DNA of 64,000 nt from Comamonadaceae bacterium (GTDB lineage: Bacteria > Pseudomonadota > Gammaproteobacteria > Burkholderiales > Burkholderiaceae_C), in the NCBI GenBank assembly GCA_947450695.1, contig CANFWV010000004.1, forward strand, positions 57,205-121,204. Direction: 5' to 3'. Positions 36,078-45,020 of this stretch are shown here, in pieces; positions within the stretch are counted from its first letter, which is position 1; each line of letters begins with the position of its first letter. A model generated the notes under the pieces. The model worked only from the letters and a program-made list of their open reading frames with translations. It did not search any database and was not told the origin of the DNA. The translations under genes and the position numbers were made by a program.

Positions 36078-36128
36078 CAACAAGTGCGTGTAAAGTGCAA
36101 ATATTCCATCTATTGTTGTTGTTAACGC

Positions 36129-37016
36129 ATGAATTTTGATTTAGCCGACCTTCGTGCTTTTCTCGCTGTAGCCGATCTGGGCAGCTTCAAAGCCGCCTCT
36201 GCCGTCATTCATTTGTCGCAATCGGCACTGTCACGGCGCATTGACAAACTTGAAACGGCGCTTGGCGTTTTACTCTTTGAGCGCACCACGCGCAAGGTCG
36301 AACTGACTACGGTCGGGCGCAGCTTTGTGCCGAAGGCCCGCAGCGTTTTGAACGAGCTGGACAGCGCTCTGCTTGGCATCAGCGATGTCGCCGAACGCAT
36401 CTCAGGCGAAGTGACCATCGCCTGCGTGCCCTCGGCGGTGGCTTATTTTTTGCCCGACGTGATGCGCGCGTATCACCGCAAATACCCCGGCATCCGCATC
36501 CGTGTGATTGACGAATCGTCTTTCGACATTTTGCTTAACGTGGTGCGCGGTGAAGCCGATTTCGGCCTCACCTACATCGGCGCGCAAGAGGCCGACATTG
36601 AGTTCGAGCCGGTGCTGCAAGACCCCTTCGTCGTGGCCTGCACCAAGGACCATCCGCTGGCTAAAAGGAAAAAAATTCGCTGGGACGAATTAGGCCAGCA
36701 CAGCTACATCACGCTGGCGCAAGGCAGCGGCAACCGGCTGCTGATTGACCTCGCATTAGCCCAGAGCAAAACGCATCCACGCTGGTTCTGTGAAGTGCAT
36801 CACGTGCCTGCCATGGTCAGTCTGATCGAGGCCGGACTTGGCGTCGGTGTGGTGCCGCGCCTGGCGATGCCGCGGCAAGGACACCCGACCCTGGTCAGCA
36901 TTCCGCTGCACGAGCCAGATGTAGCCCGCACGCTGGGATTAATCAAGCGCAGAGGCCGTGAATTGACAGCGGCCGCACGCTACTTTTATGACCTGCTGAT
37001 TCAGGCGATGAAGTAA
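36129..37016 (+). CDS. LysR-family transcriptional regulator
   Basis: The 295-residue protein has an N-terminal winged helix (FKAASAVIHLSQSALSRRIDKLETALGVLLFERTTRKVELT) and a LysR effector domain with the GEVTIACVPSAVAYFLP start and the GLGVGVVPRLA loop. It is transcribed away from the dehydrogenase operon, the classic layout for a regulator of the neighbouring operon, and it may also act on the aldolase gene that follows. The inducer is likely one of the acids handled here. Confidence 0.93.
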   Translation: MNFDLADLRAFLAVADLGSFKAASAVIHLSQSALSRRIDKLETALGVLLFERTTRKVELTTVGRSFVPKARSVLNELDSALLGISDVAERISGEVTIACVPSAVAYFLPDVMRAYHRKYPGIRIRVIDESSFDILLNVVRGEADFGLTYIGAQEADIEFEPVLQDPFVVACTKDHPLAKRKKIRWDELGQHSYITLAQGSGNRLLIDLALAQSKTHPRWFCEVHHVPAMVSLIEAGLGVGVVPRLAMPRQGHPTLVSIPLHEPDVARTLGLIKRRGRELTAAARYFYDLLIQAMK

Positions 37017-37202
37017 GCCTAAGCATCGACAAAAAATAGCGCTTGCGATGATTTTCAGGTTATCAAGAAGCGTAAACCGCATTGGCTGTTGGTCTTTTTC
37101 GCCGTAAGATCCGCGGGTTTTTCCAAAAATAAAAATTGATTAAAAGTCGCGATCTCAATCGCTTTACGCCGTCACTACGGCCCACTTCACTAAAGTCCTC
37201 TC

Positions 37203-37994
37203 ATGCCCAATTACGCCACCGATTTCAAGTGTGTTCGCGACGACGTCAGCCCTGAAGAATGGACCGCGCGCGTAGAGCTCGCAGCCTGTTACCGGTTGAT
37301 CGACAAGTTCGGCATGACCGACCTGATCTACAACCACATCACCGCCAGCATTCCCGGCACCAAGCACTTGTTGATCAATTTGTACGGGCTTCTTTACAAA
37401 GAAATCACGGCGTCGAGCTTAGCCAAAATCGATTTGGCAGGCAACATTTTGTCCAAGCCAGACACTGACTACGGCATCAATAAATCGGGCTACGTGATTC
37501 ACGGAGCCATTCATGAGGCCCGCCCAGATGTGCACTGCGTGATTCACACCCACAGCCGCGCAGGTATGGCAGTGGCCAGCATGGCTTGTGGGCTGCTGCC
37601 AATGACGCAGACATCGATCCGTTTTCACAATCACTTGGGGTATCACGACTTTGAAGGCCCGGCCATTGACCTTGCAGAACGCGTGCGACTGGTGAAAGAC
37701 CTCGGCCCTCACACGGCTATGATTTTGCGCAACCACGGTTTGTTGACCTGCGGCCCGAGTGTGGCGCAGGCGTTCAACACGATGTATCAGCTCGAGATGT
37801 CGTGCCGCGCCCAGGTCGACGCGATGGCTGCCGGCACCGGCCTGACGCTTCCGACCGAAGAGGTTTTGCAGCACACGGCGCACCTCTACCAACCCGGCAC
37901 TCGCCGTCCATATGGCGAGCTCGAATGGCCCGCGATGATTCGCCTGCTGCGTGCCGAGGCGGGTTCGTCTGTCTTCCCGCCTTTCGATGTTTAA
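37203..37994 (+). CDS. Class II aldolase/adducin family protein
   Basis: The 263-residue protein has the family zinc motif HTH at 115-117, a second histidine His178 in LRNHGLL and the N-terminal MTDLIYNHITA segment. There is a catalytic-type acidic residue near 73-76 (AKIDLAG). It resembles the fuculose/ribulose-phosphate aldolases and the adducin-like group that act on short hydroxy-aldol substrates or decarboxylate 3-keto acids. A TctC gene follows 48 bases later on the same strand. 186 bases without a visible gene or clear promoter separate it from the LysR gene. Confidence 0.9.
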   Translation: MPNYATDFKCVRDDVSPEEWTARVELAACYRLIDKFGMTDLIYNHITASIPGTKHLLINLYGLLYKEITASSLAKIDLAGNILSKPDTDYGINKSGYVIHGAIHEARPDVHCVIHTHSRAGMAVASMACGLLPMTQTSIRFHNHLGYHDFEGPAIDLAERVRLVKDLGPHTAMILRNHGLLTCGPSVAQAFNTMYQLEMSCRAQVDAMAAGTGLTLPTEEVLQHTAHLYQPGTRRPYGELEWPAMIRLLRAEAGSSVFPPFDV

Positions 37995-38042
37995 CAGCTG
38001 ATTGTTGCTGCCGCTTGACCCTCCGCATGAGACCTGACCTAC

Positions 38043-39050
38043 ATGATAAAAACAGTCAATAAGATGAACCGAAAAGCATGGACATGCGGCGCAATGCTTG
38101 CATTGGGTTTAGTGGTCCACAGCGGGAGCAACGCGCAAAGCGCAGCCGAGGCTTATCCCAACCGACCGGTCAAGGTGATGGTCGGCTATGGCCTTGGTGG
38201 CACCGGCGACTTGACGGTGCGTTTGGTCGCGCAAAAGCTGGTTGAAAAAACCGGTCAGCCGTTTGTCATCGACAACCGGCCCAGCGCGGGCGGCATTGTG
38301 GCCTCACAAGTGGCGCAACAATCTACGCCCGACGGCTACACCCTCAACTTCATCGCGGCGGGTAATTTCGCCATGACGCCATCGCTCTTCAAGTCGCTGC
38401 CTTTCGACCCTGTCAAAGACTTTGAAATGGTCTCGCTCATCGGCACCTTCGGCTTTGCTTTGGCCGTCGACAGCAAGTCGAACATCACCGACACGCGAGG
38501 GCTGATTGCGCAGGCCAAAACCAACCCGGGCAAGATTTTCATCGGCACTATTTCGGTGGGCAGCGCGCAGTTCTTGGCGGCTGAAGTCTTTCGTTCCATG
38601 GCGGGGATTGAAGCGACCATCGTGCCTTACAAAACCTCAGCTGATGTCGTTCGCGCACTGCGCGCCGGCGACGTGCAAGCGATTTTTGAAACTATCGCAC
38701 CGGTCATTCCCCACGCTAAAGCGGGCACGATGCGCGTACTGGGTGTGACCGAATCCCAGCGTTTTCCAAGCCTCCCGAACGTACCAACCATTGCCGAAAG
38801 CGGTCTGCCGAACTATGAGATCGTCGGCTGGAACGGCATTGCCGTCCCAGCTCGCACGCCGCGAGATGTGATCGCCAAGCTGAATGCCGAAATTAATGCA
38901 GCGGTTCTTCAACCCGATTTGCGGCAAAAATTTCTCGACCTCGGTGTCATTGCACGCGGCAACACGCCCGAGCAAATGACAGCGCTGCTGAAGAAAGACA
39001 TTGCCTGGTGGCGTGGCGTGATCGAAAAAGCCAAGATCGACAAACAATGA
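38043..39050 (+). CDS. TctC/Bug-family substrate-binding protein
   Basis: The 335-residue protein has a signal peptide cleaved near SNAQ, then AYPNRPVKVMVGYGLGGTGD, FVIDNRPSAGGIVA, PDGYTLNFIAAG, FDPVKDFEMV and TIVPYKTSADVV. The usual tract SYGSxG is replaced by FIGTISVG. The second ATG (38064) is also possible. The stop overlaps the start of the dehydrogenase gene by four bases (ATGA), which argues that the two products serve the same substrate. Confidence 0.92.
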   Translation: MIKTVNKMNRKAWTCGAMLALGLVVHSGSNAQSAAEAYPNRPVKVMVGYGLGGTGDLTVRLVAQKLVEKTGQPFVIDNRPSAGGIVASQVAQQSTPDGYTLNFIAAGNFAMTPSLFKSLPFDPVKDFEMVSLIGTFGFALAVDSKSNITDTRGLIAQAKTNPGKIFIGTISVGSAQFLAAEVFRSMAGIEATIVPYKTSADVVRALRAGDVQAIFETIAPVIPHAKAGTMRVLGVTESQRFPSLPNVPTIAESGLPNYEIVGWNGIAVPARTPRDVIAKLNAEINAAVLQPDLRQKFLDLGVIARGNTPEQMTALLKKDIAWWRGVIEKAKIDKQ

Positions 39051-40021
39051 GTTCAACCACCTCAGCGCCCGGCGCTAACTCAGCGCGCCCCAAAATTTAC
39101 ATCCTCGACGCCTTCCATGAAGCCGGCATTGCGTTGGCCCGACAACACGCCGATGTCGTGTGCTGGCCTGACCCGGCCATCCAGAATTGGCCGGAAAATG
39201 CCGATGCGGTGATGGTTCGCATGACCCCAATCACCCCCGAGCAACTTGCCCGTGCGCAGCACGTCAAGATGATCTGCAAACAAGGCGTAGGCTACGACAC
39301 GATCGCTATAGAAGCGGCTCGAGCGCATGGCATCCCTGTTTGCAGAACCCCCGGCATCAACAGCGAAGCTGTCGCCGAAATGGCTTTTGCGCTGGCACTG
39401 ACCGTCGCGCGACGCGTTTCACGCTTTGACCGCATGCTGCGCGCTGGTACGGAGATCGTCAGGCCGCAAAATCTGGGCATCGAGCTGCAAGGCAAAACCG
39501 TCGGTATCGTCGGCATGGGCAATATCGGAAAATCTGTTGCTCGTAAATGGCTGGGCGCTTTTGATGCCAAGCTGCTGACGTACGCTCCACGCAGCCCCGC
39601 CGACCATTGGAGTGATCTGCCCCACACACGCGTGGCTACGCTGCACGAAATGCTGCCGCAGGTTGATGTTCTGACCTTGCACCTGCCACTGAGCGCCGAA
39701 AGCCATCACATGATTGGCCGCGAAGAGTTGGCGCTGATGAAACAAGACGCCATCCTGATCAACGTCTCGCGCGGCGGCATCATCAACGAGCAAGCGCTCT
39801 TTGATTCGATGTCCAAAGGACATCTATTTGGCGCGGGTCTGGATGTCTTTGAGGTTGAACCGCCGCCTGCCGACTATCCGTTGTTGCAGCTAGAAAATTT
39901 GGTCGCCACACCGCACGCGGGAGGTGGCACGCACGAAACGCAAGAGAAAAGCGCCTTGCAAGTTGCGCAACAAGTCATTGACGTGCTGCACGGGAAACCG
40001 CCAGCGAACTGCATCAACTGA
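39047..40021 (+). CDS. D-isomer-specific 2-hydroxyacid dehydrogenase
   Basis: The 324-residue protein has the NAD loop GMGNIG at 156-161 and the catalytic triad Arg242, Glu271 and His290 in the expected segments (SRGGIIN, DVFEVEP, TPHAGG). It lacks the C-terminal ACT or intervening domains of serine-biosynthesis SerA. It probably interconverts a 2-keto acid and a D-2-hydroxyacid using NAD(P)H. The start ATG overlaps the TctC stop, and the amidohydrolase gene follows 54 bases later. Confidence 0.92.
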   Translation: MSSTTSAPGANSARPKIYILDAFHEAGIALARQHADVVCWPDPAIQNWPENADAVMVRMTPITPEQLARAQHVKMICKQGVGYDTIAIEAARAHGIPVCRTPGINSEAVAEMAFALALTVARRVSRFDRMLRAGTEIVRPQNLGIELQGKTVGIVGMGNIGKSVARKWLGAFDAKLLTYAPRSPADHWSDLPHTRVATLHEMLPQVDVLTLHLPLSAESHHMIGREELALMKQDAILINVSRGGIINEQALFDSMSKGHLFGAGLDVFEVEPPPADYPLLQLENLVATPHAGGGTHETQEKSALQVAQQVIDVLHGKPPANCIN

Positions 40022-40075
40022 TCTAGACGCCAGACCTCAACGCTCCCCCCAAACACTGACACAAAGACCTCTGCC

Positions 40076-41014
40076 ATGCCCCAGTTGCACCCTGCTCCCT
40101 CGGTCGCCATCCACGGCGTCTCGCATCAGCCACCCCACACGGTGTTGCCGGCTGGCAGCTGTGATTGCCACACGCACGTGTTCGGGCCCACTGAGCGCTA
40201 CCCGCTGGCCGCAGACCGGCAGTACACACCGGGCAAAGCCCGACTCGAAGACATGCTGCGCCTGCACGACCAACTCGGTATTGAGCGCGTGGTCATCGTG
40301 CACCCCAGCCCCTACGGCAGCGACAACAGTTGCACGCTAGACGCCCTGCTGGCGCTGGGAGAACGCGGCCGCGGTGTGGCAGTCATTGACGAAAAAACCA
40401 GCGACGCACAGCTGCAAGCCATGCACGACGCAGGCGTACGCGGTGTGCGCATCAACCTCGAAACTGATGGCATCCATGACCCATCGCAAGCGACGCGTCA
40501 GTTGCTGTGGGCGCACGACCGGGTCAAAGACCTCGGCTGGCATGTGCAGATTTATACCAACCTCACGGTGTTCGCGTCGCTTGAGCCTGTTTTGGACCAA
40601 CTCTCAGTACCCGTGGTTTTGGATCACTTTTGCCGTGCGCAGGCTGCTCTCGGGCCAGACCAAGCGCACTTTGGAGCCTTGCTTCAGCGCGTGCGCCAAG
40701 GCCAAGTTTGGGTCAAGTTGTCGGCGCCGCACCGTATTTCAAATGCGCCCGACTGCGCAGACGCCGCCGTCATGGCGCAAGCGTTGATCGCCGCCAATCC
40801 TGATCGCATGTTGTGGGGAAGCGATTGGCCACACCCCGGTGCTGCACCTGGCAAGCCGCGACAGCGCGATGTGGTTGAGCCTTTCAACCCTGTTGATGAT
40901 GGCCGAGCCCTGAATCGCTTGGTCGAATGGGTCAACAACCCCACCATCCTGAAAAAAATTCTTGTCGACAACCCGGCCAAGCTGTACGACTTCAATATCG
41001 ACTCTCTTTCTTGA
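40076..41014 (+). CDS. TIM-barrel amidohydrolase (2-pyrone-4,6-dicarboxylate lactonase-like)
   Basis: The 312-residue protein has the entry motif CDCHTHVFGP (HxH at 32-34), a strand ending VVLDHFCR and the late catalytic Asp250 in WGSDWPHP. The metal ligands seen in larger amidohydrolases are partly missing, as in the LigI lactonase group, which works without metal. The substrate is likely a cyclic ester or lactone of a dicarboxylate. It is cotranscribed with the 2-hydroxyacid dehydrogenase upstream and followed by an IclR regulator. Confidence 0.88.
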   Translation: MPQLHPAPSVAIHGVSHQPPHTVLPAGSCDCHTHVFGPTERYPLAADRQYTPGKARLEDMLRLHDQLGIERVVIVHPSPYGSDNSCTLDALLALGERGRGVAVIDEKTSDAQLQAMHDAGVRGVRINLETDGIHDPSQATRQLLWAHDRVKDLGWHVQIYTNLTVFASLEPVLDQLSVPVVLDHFCRAQAALGPDQAHFGALLQRVRQGQVWVKLSAPHRISNAPDCADAAVMAQALIAANPDRMLWGSDWPHPGAAPGKPRQRDVVEPFNPVDDGRALNRLVEWVNNPTILKKILVDNPAKLYDFNIDSLS

Positions 41015-41048
41015 CGATGTTCATGCATCAGTCACCAAGGGCGAGACA

Positions 41049-41828
41049 GTGAGCAGCCAAGACAAAATGCTTGCCCTGCTCGATGCGTTCAGCGTCGAGT
41101 CACCGGTCTGGTCGGCTGACGACCTGGCCACACGCACCGGTCTTGCCCCATCGACCTGTTATCGATATCTGAAATCGCTACACCAAGCAGGTTTGCTGGC
41201 ACGTGTGGGCAGCGGCTCGTACGTAGTGGGCCCGAGAGTGCTCGCGATGGACCGTATTTCAAGACTGTCTGATCCGGTCTACAGCATGGGAAGCCCGGTC
41301 GTGCGTGAACTGTCACAGCGCACTGGATTCAGCGCACTGCTCTCGGTTTTGTACAGTGACTCGGTGATGTGCGTACAGCAGGAGGCGACAGCAGATGCCC
41401 CCAAGAACCTGTTTGGCCGTGGCCAACAACGTCCGCTGGTTGCTGGCGCCACGGCGAACATCATATTGGCGTACCTGCCTTTGCACCAACTGCGAAGCGT
41501 TTTCAATAAGCAGCGTGAGCAGATCACACAGGCCGGACTAGGCCAAGACTGGGATAGCCTTCGCGCGGCCCTCAAAGCCATCAGGCAACAGGGTTTCAGT
41601 TTCTCGATGGGGGAATTCCGCACAGGGATCGCCGGCTTAGCGGCACCCCTTTTTAACCGCGATGGCGAGGTGCTCGGCAGCATCGCGCTGGCCACCAACA
41701 TGGGGTCGCGCAGATTGGTACGGTTCAAGGAACTGGCACCTGCAGTCATGGAGGCTGCGGCAAAAATATCGGCCAGCATTGCACACAGCGCAAACATCGT
41801 CGATCTGCCAGCGCGGGCTTTAGGGTAG
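41049..41828 (+). CDS. IclR-family transcriptional regulator
   Basis: A GTG at 41049 gives 259 residues beginning just before the winged helix (KMLALLDAFS, then DDLATRTGLAPSTCYRYLKSLHQAGLL). An IclR effector domain follows, with the small-ligand pocket segments MGEFRTGIAGLAAPLF and VLGSIALATNM. Longer in-frame starts extend into the amidohydrolase gene. It probably controls the HpcH/TctC/dehydratase run immediately downstream, where inverted repeats lie upstream of the first gene. Confidence 0.9.
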   Translation: MSSQDKMLALLDAFSVESPVWSADDLATRTGLAPSTCYRYLKSLHQAGLLARVGSGSYVVGPRVLAMDRISRLSDPVYSMGSPVVRELSQRTGFSALLSVLYSDSVMCVQQEATADAPKNLFGRGQQRPLVAGATANIILAYLPLHQLRSVFNKQREQITQAGLGQDWDSLRAALKAIRQQGFSFSMGEFRTGIAGLAAPLFNRDGEVLGSIALATNMGSRRLVRFKELAPAVMEAAAKISASIAHSANIVDLPARALG

Positions 41829-41835
41829 GTTCAGC

Positions 41836-41874
41836 AACTTTTAGAGACATAAAAGTTCTCTTAGAATATGAGAA
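41836..41874 (+). promoter_or_regulatory. Two overlapping inverted repeats, probable IclR operator
   Basis: AACTTTTA (41836-41843) and TAAAAGTT (41850-41857) form a perfect 8-base repeat with a 6-base spacer. A second repeat TTCTC (41856-41860)/GAGAA (41870-41874) follows with a 9-base spacer. An outer TTCAG/CTGAA pair (41830-41834, 41880-41884) encloses both. The stretch is AT-rich and lies 33 bases before the aldolase start. Confidence 0.5.
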
Positions 41875-41906
41875 TATTTCTGAACTTGCACTGACCTGAG
41901 GACGTG

Positions 41907-42716
41907 ATGAAAAATTCCCTGAATGACATACTTCGCAACGGCGTGAAGGATAAACTGGCTCGCGATGAGGTGGTTTCTTCGATGATGGTTCGACTGGTTC
42001 GAGGCGTCGAAATTGTTCGAATTGCCAAGTCAGCCGGTTTCGATACGTTCTACATCGACATGGAGCACTGCAGCTTCTCGCTCGACACAACAGGACAGAT
42101 CTGCATGGCAGCACTTGAGGCGGGCATTCCCGCTTTCGTTCGAGTCCCCGCCAACACCCCTGAATACATTTCGCGTGTGCTCGATGGCGGTGCCATGGGC
42201 GTGATCGCACCGCACGTGCGTAATGCTGAACAGGCACGCGCCGTCGTTCGTGCAGCTAGGTTCGCACCAGAAGGCGAAAGATCAGCCAACAGCGGCTTGC
42301 CGCATTTGCAATATCGGAATTTCCCGACGACTGAAGCCAATCTCGCCTTGAACAAAGCGACGATGGTCATCGTGATGATGGAGGCTGTTGAAGCGCTAGA
42401 AAAAGTTGAAGAGATCGCCGCGGTAGAGGGCGTTGACATGATGCTGATTGGCACCAACGACCTCACAGCCGAATGGGGCATTCCTGGCCAATACGACGAT
42501 CCACGCGTTGCAGCCGCCTACGAGCGAACCATCGCGGCTTGTCGACGTCATGGCAAGCATGTGGGCGTCGGTGGACTCGGTTCGCGGCCTGACTTGGTTG
42601 AAAAGTTCGTCCGCATGGGTGCGCGCTTTGTCTCTACAGGCACAGATCTCGGCTTCCTCATGGCAGCCTGCACAGCAAAAGCCGCAGCCGTGGCATCCCT
42701 CAGTACTTCAATATGA
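41907..42716 (+). CDS. HpcH/HpaI-family aldolase
   Basis: The 269-residue protein has the class II pyruvate-aldolase features: DTFYIDMEHCSF, the metal acid segment around VIVMMEAVEALEKVEEI, the MLIGTNDLTAEWGIPG motif and a late GARFVSTGTDLGFL segment. It cleaves or forms 4-hydroxy-2-keto acids (pyruvate or glyoxylate as one product). ATG 41907 is used over GTG 41904; GAGG lies just upstream. Its stop overlaps the next TctC ATG, and it is the first gene of a six-gene run that continues to 47523. Confidence 0.92.
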   Translation: MKNSLNDILRNGVKDKLARDEVVSSMMVRLVRGVEIVRIAKSAGFDTFYIDMEHCSFSLDTTGQICMAALEAGIPAFVRVPANTPEYISRVLDGGAMGVIAPHVRNAEQARAVVRAARFAPEGERSANSGLPHLQYRNFPTTEANLALNKATMVIVMMEAVEALEKVEEIAAVEGVDMMLIGTNDLTAEWGIPGQYDDPRVAAAYERTIAACRRHGKHVGVGGLGSRPDLVEKFVRMGARFVSTGTDLGFLMAACTAKAAAVASLSTSI

Positions 42717-43714
42717 TGCTCAAAAATACGATCCACTTCACGCTTCGTTCTATGACCAGCGCTGGGCTGGCAAGCCTGCTCTTGGCAACTCTGGGTTTGG
42801 CCACAGCTCAAGAGTCCTACCCCAACAAACCAGTCAAAATCGTTGTGGCGTTCACCCCCGGGGGTCCGACTGACGTGGTTGCGCGCCTACTGGGTCAGAA
42901 ACTCACCGAAACCTGGGGGCAGCAGGTCGTGGTTGAAAACCGTCCTGGCGCAGCGGGGGTCCTAGGGTCCGAGTTGGTCGCAAAATCAACGCCAGACGGG
43001 TACACGCTGCTCATGGCAACAGCGGGTAATCTAACGGTTAATCAGCACCTGTATTCAAAGATGCGGTTCGACCCTGTGAAAGATTTTGCGCCGGTCATGC
43101 AGACCGCAGCGGTGGATTTCGTCCTTGTCACACCGGCGGCGTCGCCCTACAAGTCAGTCAAAGACGTGATTGCAGCCGCCAAGGCCAAGCCAGAACAGAT
43201 CAGCACATCAACGTCCGGCAAGGGGGGTGCCCCTCACTTGGCAGCAGCGCTTTTCAACAACGCTGCCGGCGTCAAATTATTGATGGTTCCCTACAAGGGC
43301 ACAGCTGATGCAGTGAATGCAGTGTTATCGGGCGAAGTGGCACTGGACTTTGACGCCGCATCGCAAGTGCTACCCCATGTGACATCTGGCAAGTTGCGGC
43401 CGCTTGCCATCTTGGGTAGCAAGCGTTCGGCCTTGCTGCCGGACGTACCGACCATGGCCGAAGCTGGCTTGCCAGGCTATCAGTTCAGCAACTGGTTTGG
43501 TCTGGTAGCGCCAGCCGGAACACCCAAGTTTGTGCTTGAAAAACTGCACACCGATGTCGCTGCAGCGCTGCAATCTTCGGAGATTAAGGCACGGTTTCAG
43601 ACGATGGGACTCGCTTTAGGAGCGGGAACGGCTGATCAGTTTGGGGCATTGATCAAGTCAGATTCCGCCAAGTGGGCCGCGACGATCAAAGAAGCCAACA
43701 TCCCCGCCGACTAA
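42713..43714 (+). CDS. TctC/Bug-family substrate-binding protein
   Basis: The 333-residue protein has a signal peptide cleaved near TAQE, then SYPNKPVKIVVAFTPGGPTD, VVVENRPGAAGVLG, PDGYTLLMATAG, FDPVKDFAPV and MVPYKGTADAVN. It is translationally coupled to the HpcH aldolase by an ATGA overlap. In this operon it precedes a two-subunit dehydratase, so its ligand may be the hydroxy-di- or tricarboxylate that the dehydratase and aldolase process. Confidence 0.92.
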   Translation: MMLKNTIHFTLRSMTSAGLASLLLATLGLATAQESYPNKPVKIVVAFTPGGPTDVVARLLGQKLTETWGQQVVVENRPGAAGVLGSELVAKSTPDGYTLLMATAGNLTVNQHLYSKMRFDPVKDFAPVMQTAAVDFVLVTPAASPYKSVKDVIAAAKAKPEQISTSTSGKGGAPHLAAALFNNAAGVKLLMVPYKGTADAVNAVLSGEVALDFDAASQVLPHVTSGKLRPLAILGSKRSALLPDVPTMAEAGLPGYQFSNWFGLVAPAGTPKFVLEKLHTDVAAALQSSEIKARFQTMGLALGAGTADQFGALIKSDSAKWAATIKEANIPAD

Positions 43715-43727
43715 GCAGGAACCCACT

Positions 43728-45020
43728 ATGAGCATGACGATCACGGAAAAAATTCTGGCTCGCGCTGCGGGACTGGATGAGGTGCACCCAGGGCAGTTCC
43801 TAGACTGCCGGGTTGATCAGGTCGCCAGCATGGACTTGCAAGGCAAGCTGGTATTCAACACCATCGACAGCTTGGGGGCCGACACCTTATTTGACACAGA
43901 TCGCGTGGCGCTGACGCTTGACCACCACAGTCCCGCACAGAGCATTGCCATCGCGGACGTACACGCGGCGATACGCAAAGCGGCGAAGCGGTTTGAGGTC
44001 AAAAACTTGTTTGACGTGGGCAGCGGCATCATGCACGTGGTGATGCCTGAGCGTGGGTTGGTGTTGCCGGGTGAGTTGATCATCATGAACGAATCTCACA
44101 CGCCCACCGGCGGTGCGATGGGTGCGGTTGTGATCGGTGTCGGTCAGACGGATGCTGCGGTTGCCGCGGCTTTGGGCGAGATCTGGTTGGTGGTGCCGTC
44201 CACAATCCGCGTGAATCTGCATGGCTCGCTCGCCCCGAATGTCACGACCAAAGATCTAGCGCTGCACCTGATGCGCACGTTGGGCTACGAAAAGAAGGCA
44301 ATCTACAAAACGATTGAGATCGGTGGGCCTGGGATGGCGGCGCTGTCGATGGATGCCCGGTTCACGATCACCAACTACTGTTCAGACATGGGCGCAAAGT
44401 CAGCCATCATTGAGGCCGACGAGGTCACCTTGGCTTACGCAAAAGACCGCGCTCAGCGCCCCTTCAAACCCGTGACAAGTGACCCAGGCTGCCACTACGA
44501 GGAGGTGATCGACGTCGACCTCAGCTTGCTCGAGCCCTTGCTGGCTTGCCCGCATGCGCTGGACAATATTCACAGCGTGGTGTCACAGGCTGGTACGGTG
44601 ATTCATGAAGCGGTCATCGGTACGTGCACCAATGGGCGCTTCGAGGATCTTGCCGCCGCAGCCGCCATTGTTGAAGGTCGTAGTGTGGCGCCTGGCGTGC
44701 GCTTCATTGTCGTTCCGGCCTCACGCGAGGTGTACCAACGGGCGATGAAAGCCGGCCACCTCGCTACGCTGACGGATGCCGGAGCGCTCGTCTTTCCACC
44801 CGGCTGTGGCCCCTGTATGGGTGAGCACAGCGGCGTTCTGGGCGCTGGCGAAGTGTGTATCAGCTCCGGAAATCGCAATATGAAGGGTCGAATGGGCAGT
44901 GGCGAATCGTTCGTCTATCTCGGCTCGCCTGAAACGGTAGCGGCCTCAGCCATTCAGGGCGTTATCGCCGATCCTCGGAGCCTTCAAGTTGCCCGAAAGG
45001 AGTTGAGCCATGCAGACTAA
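43728..45020 (+). CDS. Aconitase-superfamily dehydratase, large subunit (LeuC-like)
   Basis: The 430-residue protein has three cluster cysteines, Cys300 (GTCTNGR), Cys360 and Cys363 (CGPC), so a [4Fe-4S] site is intact. The first substrate loop reads NESHTPTGGAMG at 121-132 where LeuC has GDSHTxTHGAFG, so Asp is replaced by Glu and the second His by Gly. It works with the next gene, which overlaps it by 11 bases. It is unlikely to be leucine biosynthesis, as no leuA or leuB is adjacent and TctC, aldolase and oxygenase genes surround it. Dehydration of a hydroxy-dicarboxylate is expected. Confidence 0.88.
   Translation: MSMTITEKILARAAGLDEVHPGQFLDCRVDQVASMDLQGKLVFNTIDSLGADTLFDTDRVALTLDHHSPAQSIAIADVHAAIRKAAKRFEVKNLFDVGSGIMHVVMPERGLVLPGELIIMNESHTPTGGAMGAVVIGVGQTDAAVAAALGEIWLVVPSTIRVNLHGSLAPNVTTKDLALHLMRTLGYEKKAIYKTIEIGGPGMAALSMDARFTITNYCSDMGAKSAIIEADEVTLAYAKDRAQRPFKPVTSDPGCHYEEVIDVDLSLLEPLLACPHALDNIHSVVSQAGTVIHEAVIGTCTNGRFEDLAAAAAIVEGRSVAPGVRFIVVPASREVYQRAMKAGHLATLTDAGALVFPPGCGPCMGEHSGVLGAGEVCISSGNRNMKGRMGSGESFVYLGSPETVAASAIQGVIADPRSLQVARKELSHAD

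Noticed and set aside
39047..40021. SerA (phosphoglycerate dehydrogenase)
   Set aside because: Catalytic residues are present, but the protein has no ACT domain and lies in a TctC/amidohydrolase operon.
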